From Streptomyces sp. 1-11 (lineage in GTDB: Bacteria; Actinomycetota; Actinomycetes; Streptomycetales; Streptomycetaceae): 64,000 nt of DNA. The notes beneath the pieces are model-generated. The model ran no database searches, was not told the origin of the DNA, and saw only the letters and a program-made list of their open reading frames with translations. Made by a program: the position numbers and the translations under genes. The stretch spans positions 1-64,000 of the forward strand of contig NZ_BJTV01000020.1 of the NCBI RefSeq assembly GCF_007176755.1, given 5' to 3'. Below are positions 1 to 8,362 of this stretch, piece by piece (position 1 is the first letter of the stretch; each line of letters opens with the position of its first letter).

Positions 1-182
1 AGAATCTCCATACCCACGACCCTAGTTGGCCCCACACCCACAAGCCCGCGGCACCCGTGGAAGGGGCGCGGGGAACCGCGCGCCCAGCCACATCCGACCC
101 GCACGCACCCACACCCCGCACCCACACCCCCACCCGCGCGCCCCACACCCCGCACCTCACCCACCCTCCGGCGGAGCCCCCC

Positions 183-1139
183 TCACTCCACAAGCCGCGG
201 CAGCACCTTCGTACGGTAGAAGTCGAAGAACCCCCGCTGATCCGGCCCGATCTGATTCACGTACACCCGGTCGAACCCCGCGTCACCGAACGCCCGCAAC
301 GCCGAGACATGCTCGTCGACGTCGTCCCCACACACCGTCTTGTCCCGCACCATGTCCTCGGTGACGAGCTCCGCGAGCTGCTCGAAGTGCCGTGGCGAGG
401 GCAGCACCTGGCCCATCTCACCGGGCAGCAGCTCGTTGTACCAGAGCTCCCGCACCGTCCGCACGCAACTGTCCCGGTCGGCCCCGTAACAGACCTTCGT
501 ACCGCCGCTGACCGGCTTGGCCCCGCCGCCGCCCTTGCGGTACTGGGTGACCATGTCCTCGTCCGGCATCATCGTGATGTAGCCGTCGCCCACCCGGGCG
601 GCCAGCGAGGTCGCCTTCGGGCCGAAGCCCGAGATGTCGATCGGCACGGGCTCGTCGGGAACCGTGTAGAGCCGGGCGTTCTCCACCGTGTAGTGCGTGC
701 CGTGGTGGTTGACCTCCTCGCCGGTGAACAGCCGGCGCATCACCTGGATGGACTCCTCCAGCATCTCCAGCCGGATGTGCAGCGGGGGCCAGCGGTCGCC
801 GAGGATGTGCTCGTTCAGCGCCTCCCCGGTGCCCACCCCGAGCCGGAACCGGCCGCCGGTCAGCACCGCGCTGGTCGCCGCGGCCTGCGCCAGCACCGCC
901 GGGTGGATGCGCACCGTCGGGCAGGTCACCGCCGTCTCGATGGGCAGTGAGACCGCCTCGGACAGCGCGCCGATCACCGACCAGACGAACGGGCTCTGCC
1001 CCTGCGCGTCGTTCCACGGGTGGTAGTGGTCGGAGATCCACAGCGACTGGAAACCGGCCTGTTCGGCCATGCGGGCCTGTTCGATCAGCTCGGCCGGGCC
1101 GTGCTCCTCGCAGGCCAGGAAATAACCGTACTCAGGCAT
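183..1139 (-). CDS. F420-dependent LLM-class oxidoreductase (glucose-6-phosphate dehydrogenase-like)
   Basis: The 318-residue protein has the luciferase-like TIM-barrel pattern of F420-dependent oxidoreductases: an N-terminal barrel strand (MPEYGYFLACEEHGP), the SLWISDHYHPW segment around residues 35-45, and GRFRLGVGTGEALNEH near residue 100, which is typical of the G6PDH-like (TIGR03557) subgroup. It should use reduced or oxidised coenzyme F420 in the cytosol; the substrate cannot be told. I chose the ATG at 1139 because GGAGG lies 8 nt upstream; a GTG nine bases earlier overlaps that ribosome site. It is transcribed away from the NADH dehydrogenase operon. Confidence 0.85.
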   Translation of the reverse strand: MPEYGYFLACEEHGPAELIEQARMAEQAGFQSLWISDHYHPWNDAQGQSPFVWSVIGALSEAVSLPIETAVTCPTVRIHPAVLAQAAATSAVLTGGRFRLGVGTGEALNEHILGDRWPPLHIRLEMLEESIQVMRRLFTGEEVNHHGTHYTVENARLYTVPDEPVPIDISGFGPKATSLAARVGDGYITMMPDEDMVTQYRKGGGGAKPVSGGTKVCYGADRDSCVRTVRELWYNELLPGEMGQVLPSPRHFEQLAELVTEDMVRDKTVCGDDVDEHVSALRAFGDAGFDRVYVNQIGPDQRGFFDFYRTKVLPRLVE

Positions 1140-1336
1140 GACAGGCACCTCCGCGCGACGCGGCCGGACGGCCGGGCCCGCCGCTGGTGGGGATCCGGGA
1201 ACCCGGGCCGGGTAACCGCCGCCGACCGGGCGAAACGCGGCTTCGAGGGGCGTCCGGGTGAGCCGGGCGGCGTTTGGGTGCGGCGGCCCCGGTTACGCGG
1301 AAGGCCTGAGGGAGCCACACCGCCGGAGGGACACCC

Positions 1337-2890
1337 GTGAGTCGACCACGTGTGGTGATCGTCGGCGCCGGCTTCGCCGGGTACCGGGCTGCCCGCACCC
1401 TCGCCCGGCTCACCCGCGGCCGTGCCCGGATCACCCTGCTCAACCCGACCGACTACTTCCTGTACCTGCCGCTGCTGCCCCAGGTGGCCGCCGGGATCCT
1501 GGAGGCCCGCCGGGTCACCGTCTCCCTGCCCGGCACCCTGCGCGGGGTGCGCCTGGTCCTGGGGGAGGCCACCGGGGTCGACTTCGACCGGCGCACCGTG
1601 CACTACCGGGACCCCGAGGACGGCGCCGGCGCCGTCGGCTACGACCGGCTGGTGCTGGCCGTGGGCAGCGTCAACAAGCTGCTGCCGGTGCCCGGCGTCG
1701 CCGAGCACGCGCACGGGTTCCGCGGGCTGCCCGAGGCGCTGTACCTGCGCGACCACGTCACCCGGCAGGTGGAGCTGGCCGCCACGGAGGCCGACCCGGA
1801 GGCCCGCGCCGCCCGGTGCACCTTCGTGGTGGTCGGCGCCGGCTACACCGGCACCGAGGTGGCCGCGCACATGCGGATGCTCACCGACCACCTGGCCCGC
1901 CGGGACCTGCCCGGCGTGGCCCGGCCCCGGTGGATACTGCTGGACGTGGCCCCCCGTGTGCTGCCGGAGATGGACGAACGGCTCTCCCGCACCGCGGGCC
2001 GGGTGCTGCGGGCGCGCGGCGTCGAGGTTCGCACGGGCACCTCGGTGAAGGAGGCCACCCCGGACGGCGTCCTGCTCAGCGACGGCGACTTCGTGGCGTC
2101 GCGGACCCTGGTCTGGTGCGTCGGGGTCCGGCCCGACCCGCTGATCGAGGCCGTCGGACAGCCGCTGGAGCGGGGCCGGCTCATCGTCGACCCGTACCTC
2201 CAGGTGCCGGGCCGCACGGAGGTGTTCGCCTGCGGGGACGCGGCGGCCGTGCCGGACCTGGAGCGGCCCGGCGAGTTCACCCCGATGACCGCCCAGCACG
2301 CCTGGCGGCAGGGCAGGGTGGCCGGCGAGAACGTGGCCGCCTCGCTCGGCCTCGGCCGGCGCCGGCGCGCCTACCGCCACCGCGATCTCGGTTTCGCCGT
2401 GGACCTCGGCGGGGTGCGGGCCGCCGCCAACCCGTTCGGCGTCCCGCTGTCCGGCCCGCCGGCCGGTGCGGTCACCCGCGGCTACCACCTGGCCGCCCTG
2501 CCCGGCAACCGCCTGCGCGTCGCCGCCGACTGGCTGCTGGACGCCGTACTCCCGCGGCAGAGCGTGCAGTTGGGGCTGGTGCGGTCCTGGTCGGTCCCGC
2601 TGGACACGGCATCCCCGGAGCTGGTCCGGGTACCCGGCGCCGCCGGCCGGTCCGGCGGGAGCGGGCACGACGGCGGCGGGCACGACGGCAGCGGCGGCGG
2701 ATCCGCGGCGAGTGCGCCCGGCGGCGGATCCGCGGCGAGTGCGCCCGCCGGGAGCCGGCCGGCGGACGCACCCGCCGACGGCCGGCCCGCGCCCGCGCCG
2801 CCCGACGACCACCCCGCACCCGGCCCCGTCCGGCGCACCGGCCCCGCGGACCGCCCGGACCCGCCCGACCCAGCAGAAGGAGATTCATGA
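1337..2890 (+). CDS. Type II NADH dehydrogenase-like FAD oxidoreductase
   Basis: A 517-residue pyridine-nucleotide-disulphide oxidoreductase of the NDH-2 type. The FAD-binding motif VVIVGAGFAGYRAA is at the N-terminus, the NAD(P) motif VVVGAGYTGTEVAAHM is near residue 165, and VFACGDAAAVPDLE is the second FAD motif near residue 297. It would pass electrons from NADH to quinone at the inner face of the membrane. The last roughly 80 residues are an odd Gly/Ser/Ala/Pro-rich tail encoded partly by a 27-bp tandem duplication. GTG start with GGAGGG upstream. It overlaps the transketolase gene by ATGA, so the two are probably translationally coupled. Confidence 0.86.
   Translation: MSRPRVVIVGAGFAGYRAARTLARLTRGRARITLLNPTDYFLYLPLLPQVAAGILEARRVTVSLPGTLRGVRLVLGEATGVDFDRRTVHYRDPEDGAGAVGYDRLVLAVGSVNKLLPVPGVAEHAHGFRGLPEALYLRDHVTRQVELAATEADPEARAARCTFVVVGAGYTGTEVAAHMRMLTDHLARRDLPGVARPRWILLDVAPRVLPEMDERLSRTAGRVLRARGVEVRTGTSVKEATPDGVLLSDGDFVASRTLVWCVGVRPDPLIEAVGQPLERGRLIVDPYLQVPGRTEVFACGDAAAVPDLERPGEFTPMTAQHAWRQGRVAGENVAASLGLGRRRRAYRHRDLGFAVDLGGVRAAANPFGVPLSGPPAGAVTRGYHLAALPGNRLRVAADWLLDAVLPRQSVQLGLVRSWSVPLDTASPELVRVPGAAGRSGGSGHDGGGHDGSGGGSAASAPGGGSAASAPAGSRPADAPADGRPAPAPPDDHPAPGPVRRTGPADRPDPPDPAEGDS
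2693..2746 (+). repeat. Two tandem copies of a 27-bp unit inside the NADH dehydrogenase tail
   Basis: Copies at 2693-2719 and 2720-2746 are identical and each encodes a nine-residue GGGSAASAP-type unit. The duplication keeps frame and lengthens the disordered C-terminus. Confidence 0.9.
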
Positions 2891-4734
2891 ACACCGCCGA
2901 ACTCGCCGAACTCGGGCAGCAGTTGCGCGTGGACAGCGTGCGGGCCGCCGCAGCGGCGGGCTCCGGGCATCCCACCTCGTCGATGTCCGCCGCCGACCTG
3001 ATGGCCGTCCTGATCGCCAACCACCTGCGCTATGACTTCGAGCGCCCCGAACACCCCGCCAACGACCGCTTCGTGCTCTCCAAGGGCCACGCCTCGCCGC
3101 TGCTGTACGCTGCGTACAAGGCGGCCGGCGCCATCGAGGACGGCGAGCTGCTGACCTTCCGCAAGCTCGGCAGCCGCCTGGAGGGGCACCCGACCCCGCG
3201 CCGGCTGCCGTGGGTGGAGACCGCCACCGGCTCGCTCGGCCAGGGCCTGCCGGTCGGCGTCGGCATCGCGCTCGCCGGGCAGCGGCTGGACCGCACCGGC
3301 TACCGGGTGTGGGTGCTGTGCGGCGACAGCGAACTGGCCGAGGGCTCCGTCTGGGAGGCGGCCGAGCACGCCGCGTACGAGAACCTGGACAACCTCGTCG
3401 CCGTCGTGGACGTCAACCGGCTCGGCCAGCGCGGCCCGACCCGGCACGGACACGACCTGGACGCCTACGCCCGCCGCTTCCAGGCCTTCGGCTGGCACAC
3501 CATCGAGATCGACGGCCACGATGTCGACGCGATCGACCGGGCCTACGGCGAGGCCCTGTCGACGACCGGACAGCCCACCGTGATCCTCGCCCGCACGCTC
3601 AAGGGCAAGGGCGTCGCCGCCGTCGAGGATCGCGAGGGCCTGCACGGCAAGCCGCTGCCGGAGGCCGAGGAGGCCATCGCCGAGCTCGGCGGGCCGCGTG
3701 ACCTGCGCGTCCGGGTGAGCGAGCCGGCCGCCGCCGCGGCGCTCCGCTCGCTGAACACCGAGGTGGTGCGGCTGCCGCGGTACGACAAGGGCGAGGAGGT
3801 GGCCACCCGGGACGCCTTCGGCAAGGCCCTGGCCGCGCTCGGCGGCGCCCGGGGCGACGTCGTCGCGCTGGACGGCGAGGTCGGCGACTCCACCCGTACC
3901 GAGATGTTCGGCAAGGAGCACCCCGACCGCTTCTTCGAGTGCTACATCGCCGAGCAGCAGCTCGTCGCCACCGCCGTCGGCATGGCGGCCCGCGGCTGGC
4001 TGCCGTACGCCTCGACGTTCGCGGCCTTCCTCAGCCGCGCCCACGACTTCGTGCGCATGGCCTCGATCAGCGGCAGCGGGATCAACCTGGTCGGCTCGCA
4101 CGCCGGCGTGGCGATCGGGCAGGACGGGCCCTCGCAGATGGGCCTGGAGGACCTGGCGATGTTCCGGTCCGTGTACGGCTCGACGGTGCTGTACCCGTGC
4201 GACGCCAACCAGACGGCCCGGCTGGTCGCCACCATGGCCGGCCTGGACGGCGTCCGCTACCTGCGCACCTCGCGCGGCGAGAGCCCGGTGATCTACGGCC
4301 CCGACGAGGAGTTCCCGGTCGGCGGCAGCAAGGTGCTGCGCTCCGGCGAGCAGGACCGGCTGACCGTGGTCGCGGCCGGGGTCACGGTGCACGAGGCGCT
4401 CGTGGCCGCCGAACGGCTCGCCCAGGACGGCATCCAGGTCCGGGTGATCGACCTGTACTCCGTCAAGCCCGTCGACACCGAGACGCTGCGCCGGGCCGCC
4501 GAGGAGACGGGCTGCCTGCTCACCGTCGAGGACCACCACGAGGAGGGCGGCCTCGGGGACGCCGTCGCGGAGGCGTTCTGCGACGGTGGGCCCGTGCCCC
4601 GCCTGGTCCGGCTCGCGGTGCGCACCATGCCCGGGTCGGCCGCGCCCGACGAGCAGCTCCACGCCGCCGGAATCGACGCCGTGGGCATCGCGGCCGCGGC
4701 GAAGCTGCTGGTGGAGGAGGCGGTCGTGGGATGA
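2887..4734 (+). CDS. tkt: Transketolase
   Basis: The 615-residue protein carries both halves of transketolase in one chain, at the shorter length seen in animal and some actinobacterial enzymes. Visible are the N-terminal substrate/TPP residues (GSGHPTSSMSAAD, SKGHASPLLYAAY), the TPP-magnesium motif as CGDSELAEGSVWEAAEHAAY about residues 144-163 with Ser in place of the usual Gly after GD, and the central-domain segment AEQQLVATAVGMAARGW. It would exchange two-carbon units in the pentose phosphate pathway in the cytosol. ATG at 2887 overlaps the preceding stop, and the next gene starts inside its own stop codon, so it is the middle of a three-gene operon. It is probably a second, non-housekeeping copy; that is inference. 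Confidence 0.92.
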   Translation: MNTAELAELGQQLRVDSVRAAAAAGSGHPTSSMSAADLMAVLIANHLRYDFERPEHPANDRFVLSKGHASPLLYAAYKAAGAIEDGELLTFRKLGSRLEGHPTPRRLPWVETATGSLGQGLPVGVGIALAGQRLDRTGYRVWVLCGDSELAEGSVWEAAEHAAYENLDNLVAVVDVNRLGQRGPTRHGHDLDAYARRFQAFGWHTIEIDGHDVDAIDRAYGEALSTTGQPTVILARTLKGKGVAAVEDREGLHGKPLPEAEEAIAELGGPRDLRVRVSEPAAAAALRSLNTEVVRLPRYDKGEEVATRDAFGKALAALGGARGDVVALDGEVGDSTRTEMFGKEHPDRFFECYIAEQQLVATAVGMAARGWLPYASTFAAFLSRAHDFVRMASISGSGINLVGSHAGVAIGQDGPSQMGLEDLAMFRSVYGSTVLYPCDANQTARLVATMAGLDGVRYLRTSRGESPVIYGPDEEFPVGGSKVLRSGEQDRLTVVAAGVTVHEALVAAERLAQDGIQVRVIDLYSVKPVDTETLRRAAEETGCLLTVEDHHEEGGLGDAVAEAFCDGGPVPRLVRLAVRTMPGSAAPDEQLHAAGIDAVGIAAAAKLLVEEAVVG

Positions 4735-5699
4735 GCGGCGACGGCGGGCGGGCCATACGGGCGGGCCGCCGCACGGTGTGCGTCCGGCGGCCGGGGAAGG
4801 TCCTCATCCCGGGCCGCGAGGAGGGCGTCGAGGGGTGGACCAAGGGCGATCTCGCCGACTACTACCGGTCCGTCGCGCCGTATCTGCTGCCGCACCTGAG
4901 GGGCCGTCCGCTGATGCTCGAACGGTATCCGGACGGCCTCGACGGCCCCCGCTTCATGCAGAAGAACACCCCGGACCACTACCCGGACTGGATCACCCGG
5001 GCCGAGGTCGCCAAAGAGGGCGGCACGGTGACGCACGTCGTCTGCGACGACACCGCCACCCTGCTCCACCTGGCCGACCAGGCCTGCCTGACCCTGCACC
5101 GGTGGCTGTCCCGCACCGACCGGGCAGGCGGCCCGAACCACCCCGACCGGCTGGTCTTCGACCTCGACCCGGCCCCGGCGCCCGACGCGGCCCGTGGGAC
5201 CCCGCAGGACGGCTTCGCCGCCGTCCGCGAGGCGGCCGGCGTCCTGCACGAGCTGCTGGACGAGCTGGGCCTGCCCGCCGCGCCGATGACCACCGGGTCG
5301 CGCGGACTGCACCTGGTCGTCCCGCTGGACGGGCGCCACGACTTCGACGAGGTGCGCCGGTTCGCCCACGACGTGGCCGAGTTCGCCGCGGCCGCGCACC
5401 CCGACCGGCTCACCACCGCCGCCCGCAGGCGCGACCGCGGCGACCGCCTCTACCTCGACGTACAGCGCAACGGCTACGCGCAGACGGCCGTGGCCCCCTA
5501 CACCGTCCGCGCTCTGCCCGGCGCGCCCGTCGCTGTGCCCCTAAGCTGGGAACAGGTGGCCGATCCAGGCGTCCACGCTCGCAGCTGGACCATCGCCGAC
5601 GCCGTCGACCAGGCCCGCACCGACCCGTGGGCCACGCTGCCGGGCCGGGGGCGCGCCCTCGGACCCGCAAGGCGCCGCCTCACGGGACTGAAGGGCTGA
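4731..5699 (+). CDS. ligD: LigD-type polymerase/primase domain protein (stand-alone)
   Basis: A 322-residue protein matching the polymerase domain of bacterial NHEJ ligase D without ligase or phosphoesterase domains. Recognisable are GWTKGDLADYYRSVAPYLLPHL, RPLMLERYPDG and FMQKNTPDHYPDW, the metal-binding DLDPAP near residue 144, and TTGSRGLHLVVPL near residue 185, where Arg sits at a position commonly Lys in this motif (TSGSKGLH). It would add nucleotides at double-strand breaks with Ku and a separate ligase. The start overlaps the transketolase stop. A role in stationary-phase repair is likely; the operon with redox and sugar enzymes is unusual. Confidence 0.85.
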   Translation: MSGDGGRAIRAGRRTVCVRRPGKVLIPGREEGVEGWTKGDLADYYRSVAPYLLPHLRGRPLMLERYPDGLDGPRFMQKNTPDHYPDWITRAEVAKEGGTVTHVVCDDTATLLHLADQACLTLHRWLSRTDRAGGPNHPDRLVFDLDPAPAPDAARGTPQDGFAAVREAAGVLHELLDELGLPAAPMTTGSRGLHLVVPLDGRHDFDEVRRFAHDVAEFAAAAHPDRLTTAARRRDRGDRLYLDVQRNGYAQTAVAPYTVRALPGAPVAVPLSWEQVADPGVHARSWTIADAVDQARTDPWATLPGRGRALGPARRRLTGLKG

Positions 5700-5821
5700 C
5701 GACGGCCGGTCCTGGCCGGCCCCGGTCGCACGTCCACCGTCTGTGACCAGCGGCGTCGAGAACCCGTCCCCCGGAATGTTTGGCCAAGGGATGAGCGGCC
5801 ACACGCAGGGGAGAGGTGGCC

Positions 5822-6187
5822 ATGACGAACACAAAGAACACGCATCAGTCACAGGATTCACAGGAAACGCAGAAATCGTCCAAGGCGGAGGACGACGCGC
5901 CGCAGGGCGCGGCCACCAGCCGGCGGCCGCGTCCCATGGAGGTCCTGCGCGAGGCCCGCGCCCAGCTCGCCGAGCTGACCGGTCTCGAGCCGGAGTCGGT
6001 GTCCTCCTTCGAGCAGACCGCGGAGGGCTGGTCGCTCGAGGTGGAGGTACTCGAACTCGAGCGGGTCCCGGACACCATGAGCCTGATGGCGACTTACCAG
6101 GTGGAGCTGGACGACGAGGGGCAGCTCACGGGCTACCGCCGCGTCCGCCGCTACGAACGCGGACGGGCCGACGCGCGCGGCCGCTAG
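5822..6187 (+). CDS. gvpO: Gas vesicle protein GvpO
   Basis: First gene of the gas-vesicle operon, 121 residues. The first 40 residues are polar and disordered; the conserved domain begins at RPMEVLREARAQLAELTGL and includes EGWSLEVEVLELERVPDTMSLM and a TYQVELDDEGQLTGYRRVRRYER end, all typical of GvpO. GvpO proteins are accessory factors needed for vesicle formation in haloarchaea and are the lead gene of the Streptomyces order OAFGYZJLSK. The ATG at 5822 has GGGGAGAGG at good spacing; a GTG six bases earlier lies in the ribosome site. Confidence 0.9.
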   Translation: MTNTKNTHQSQDSQETQKSSKAEDDAPQGAATSRRPRPMEVLREARAQLAELTGLEPESVSSFEQTAEGWSLEVEVLELERVPDTMSLMATYQVELDDEGQLTGYRRVRRYERGRADARGR

Positions 6188-6260
6188 GCCGCCCGTACCG
6201 AGCGCCCGGCATCCACCGGAGCACCGCGTTTCCGACAACCGAGAAGGAGGATCGGCCGGC

Positions 6261-6683
6261 ATGACCGTTGTACCGGCACAGCAGACCGGCGGCGGAGGCG
6301 GCAGCAGCGGCCTCTACGACGTACTGGAACTGGTTCTGGACAGGGGGCTCGTGATCGACGCGTTCGTCCGTGTCTCCCTGGTCGGCATCGAGATCCTCAA
6401 GATCGACGTACGCGTCGTCGTGGCCAGTGTCGACACGTATCTGCGCTTCGCCGAGGCGTGCAACCGCCTCGACCTGGAATCGGGCCCGAACAAGAGCCCG
6501 GGCCTGCCCGAGATCGTCGGCGAGGTCACCGAGTCCGGTGCCCGCGGCAAGTCCAAGGGCGCCCTGTCGGGCGCCGCGGAGACGATATCCGGCGCTTTCA
6601 AGCAGGCGCGTGACGAGGGGCAGAGCGAGTCCCGGCCGCGTGCCCGCAAGACCGCGGCCCGGCGTAAGGAGGAGTCGGAGTGA
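6261..6683 (+). CDS. gvpA: Gas vesicle structural protein GvpA
   Basis: A 140-residue GvpA/J-family protein. Residues about 17-70 form the hydrophobic wall-forming core (LYDVLELVLDRGLVIDAF, VRVSLVGIEILKIDVRVVVA, SVDTYLRFAEA). The remaining half is a charged, Arg/Lys/Glu-rich extension absent from the roughly 70-residue cyanobacterial GvpA, so this is the longer actinobacterial form. AGAAGGAGG lies 9 nt before the ATG. It overlaps gvpF by four bases. It would polymerise into the protein shell of the vesicle. Confidence 0.92.
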   Translation: MTVVPAQQTGGGGGSSGLYDVLELVLDRGLVIDAFVRVSLVGIEILKIDVRVVVASVDTYLRFAEACNRLDLESGPNKSPGLPEIVGEVTESGARGKSKGALSGAAETISGAFKQARDEGQSESRPRARKTAARRKEESE

Positions 6684-7450
6684 GCACCTACGTCTACGGG
6701 ATCACCGCCCGTTCGCACCCGGCCCTGCCCGAGGGCATGACCGGCGTGGGCGAGCCGCCGCTGCCGGTGCGCGTGCTGACGGCCGGTGAACTGGCGGCCG
6801 TGGTCAGTGACGCGCCCGAGGGACTGCGGCCCAAGCGCCGGGATCTGCTCGCGCACCAGAACGTGCTCGCCGAGGCCGGCGCGGGCGGCTGCGTGCTGCC
6901 CATGCGGTTCGGCAGCGTCGCCCCCGACGACGACTCCGTGACCCAGGTGCTCGGCGAGCGCGCCCAGCACTACCAGGAGCGGCTGCGGGAGCTGGACGGC
7001 AAGGTCGAGTACAACGTCAAGGCCACGCACGTCGAAGAGGCCGTACTGCACCGGGTGATGGCCGAGAACGCCGAGCTGCGTTCCCTGGCCGAGGCCAACC
7101 GCACGTCCGGCGGCGGTAGTTACGACGACAAGATCCGTCTCGGTGAGATGGTCGCGGCCGCCGTCAAGGACAAGGAGGCCGAGGATTCGGCCGAGGTGCG
7201 CAGCGCGCTGGAGTCGGCCGGCTCCGCGCTGAGCGTGGGCCCCGAGTCGACCGGCTGGCTGGTCAACCTGTCGTTCCTGGTGGCCCGGGACACCGCCGAG
7301 GAGTTCCTGGCCGCCGTCGAGCAGGTCCGCACCAGCCACCCCCACCTCGACCTGCGGCTCAACGGGCCGCTCCCGCCCTACAGCTTCGTGGAGCCCGGTC
7401 CCGCCGAGCCCGCGGGCAGCACGGCCGGCGCCGACGCCGGAGCGCAGTAG
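6680..7450 (+). CDS. gvpF: Gas vesicle protein GvpF
   Basis: A 256-residue GvpL/GvpF-family protein starting STYVYGITA and containing LPMRFGSVAPDDDSVTQVL and ERAQHYQERLRELDGKVEYN, the family hallmark for this region. GvpF-type proteins are accessory, binding GvpA during vesicle nucleation. The GTG start lies inside the gvpA stop region (GTGA). A second family member, gvpL, is present 2.5 kb downstream, as in other Streptomyces gvp operons. Confidence 0.92.
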   Translation: MSTYVYGITARSHPALPEGMTGVGEPPLPVRVLTAGELAAVVSDAPEGLRPKRRDLLAHQNVLAEAGAGGCVLPMRFGSVAPDDDSVTQVLGERAQHYQERLRELDGKVEYNVKATHVEEAVLHRVMAENAELRSLAEANRTSGGGSYDDKIRLGEMVAAAVKDKEAEDSAEVRSALESAGSALSVGPESTGWLVNLSFLVARDTAEEFLAAVEQVRTSHPHLDLRLNGPLPPYSFVEPGPAEPAGSTAGADAGAQ

Positions 7451-7484
7451 CAGCGGCCCGGCCCGAACGGAAAGGAGGGACATC

Positions 7485-7745
7485 GTGGGACTGATCAGCG
7501 AGGTGCTGCTGCTGCCGTTCGCACCGGTCCGCGGCGCCGGATGGGCGATCAAACAGGTGTACCAAGAGGCGGAGCGCATCTACTACGACCCCGCCACCGT
7601 ACGGGCCGAACTCGCCCGCCTCGAAGAGCAACTGGAGGCAGGCGAGATCAGCGAGGAGGAGTTCGACCGCCGCGAGGACGAACTGCTCGACCGGCTGGAG
7701 ACCGCCCTGCGCTCCGGCGAAACCACAGCCAACGGGACGACGTGA
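7485..7745 (+). CDS. gvpG: Gas vesicle protein GvpG
   Basis: An 86-residue protein with the GvpG pattern: a hydrophobic N-terminus (MGLISEVLLLPFAPVRG) and a helical, acidic second half (ARLEEQLEAGEISEEEFDRR). GvpG is a small accessory protein of vesicle assembly. GTG start preceded by AAAGGAGGGA. Its stop overlaps the gvpY start by one base. Confidence 0.9.
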   Translation: MGLISEVLLLPFAPVRGAGWAIKQVYQEAERIYYDPATVRAELARLEEQLEAGEISEEEFDRREDELLDRLETALRSGETTANGTT

Positions 7746-8362
7746 TGAATCGAACGGGACTAGGTCTCGCCATCGGGGCCGGATACCTCCTGGGACGTAC
7801 GAAGAAACTGAAGATGGCCCTGGCGGTCGGCTCCCTGGTGGCCGGCAAGAAGCTGAACCTCGGCCCGCGGGGCCTCGCCGAGCTGCTCAACCAGCAGCTC
7901 CGTGACAACCCGCAGTTCAAGGAGATCGGGGACCAGCTCCGCCAGGACCTGCGCGGCGTCGGCAAGGCCGCCACCGGGGCCATGGCCGAGCGCCAGATGA
8001 GCGCGCTCGCCGACCGGCTGCACGGCCGCACCAGCGCGGTGCGCGACCAGTTGTCCGGCGTCGTGCCCGGCGGCAAGTCCGAGTCCGAGGAGCCGGAGGA
8101 ACAGGAGGACGAGGACGACGGAGGCCAGGAGGGCTCCGCCGAGCGGAAGGACGACAAGCCCCGCCGCGAGGCGGCCGCGAAGAAGGCCCCCGCGAAGAAG
8201 TCGCCCGCCAAGAAGACGGCGGCGAAGAGCACGGCAGGCCGGGCGGCCGCCAAGAAGGCGGCTGGCACGGCCCGCAGAACGGCCACGAAGAAGACGGCCG
8301 CGGCCGGCGGCGGCAACCGCACCGGCCGGTCCAGGCAGTCGAAGGGCGGCGAAGACCGATGA
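7745..8362 (+). CDS. gvpY: Gas vesicle-associated protein GvpY with lysine/alanine-rich tail
   Basis: A 205-residue protein in the gvpY position of the Streptomyces operon. The N-terminal 100 residues contain LAIGAGYLLGRTKKLKMALA and a GPRGLAELLNQQLRDNP segment. An acidic patch (about residues 115-135) is followed by a histone-H1-like tail of AAKKAPAKK and AAKKAAGTARR repeats to the end, giving a very basic C-terminus. The function is not established. The tail could bind nucleic acid, or the strongly acidic tail of the next gene product. I place the start at ATG 7745, which overlaps the gvpG stop. Confidence 0.82.
   Translation: MNRTGLGLAIGAGYLLGRTKKLKMALAVGSLVAGKKLNLGPRGLAELLNQQLRDNPQFKEIGDQLRQDLRGVGKAATGAMAERQMSALADRLHGRTSAVRDQLSGVVPGGKSESEEPEEQEDEDDGGQEGSAERKDDKPRREAAAKKAPAKKSPAKKTAAKSTAGRAAAKKAAGTARRTATKKTAAAGGGNRTGRSRQSKGGEDR

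Noticed and set aside
1258..2886. Long open frame upstream of and in frame with transketolase
   Set aside because: It is Arg/Pro/Gly-rich, overlaps the NADH dehydrogenase gene in another frame and has no family features; the transketolase starts at 2887.
5704..5721. Terminator between the LigD-like gene and gvpO
   Set aside because: GGCCGG and CCGGCC pair over only six bases; too weak to separate from chance at this G+C content.
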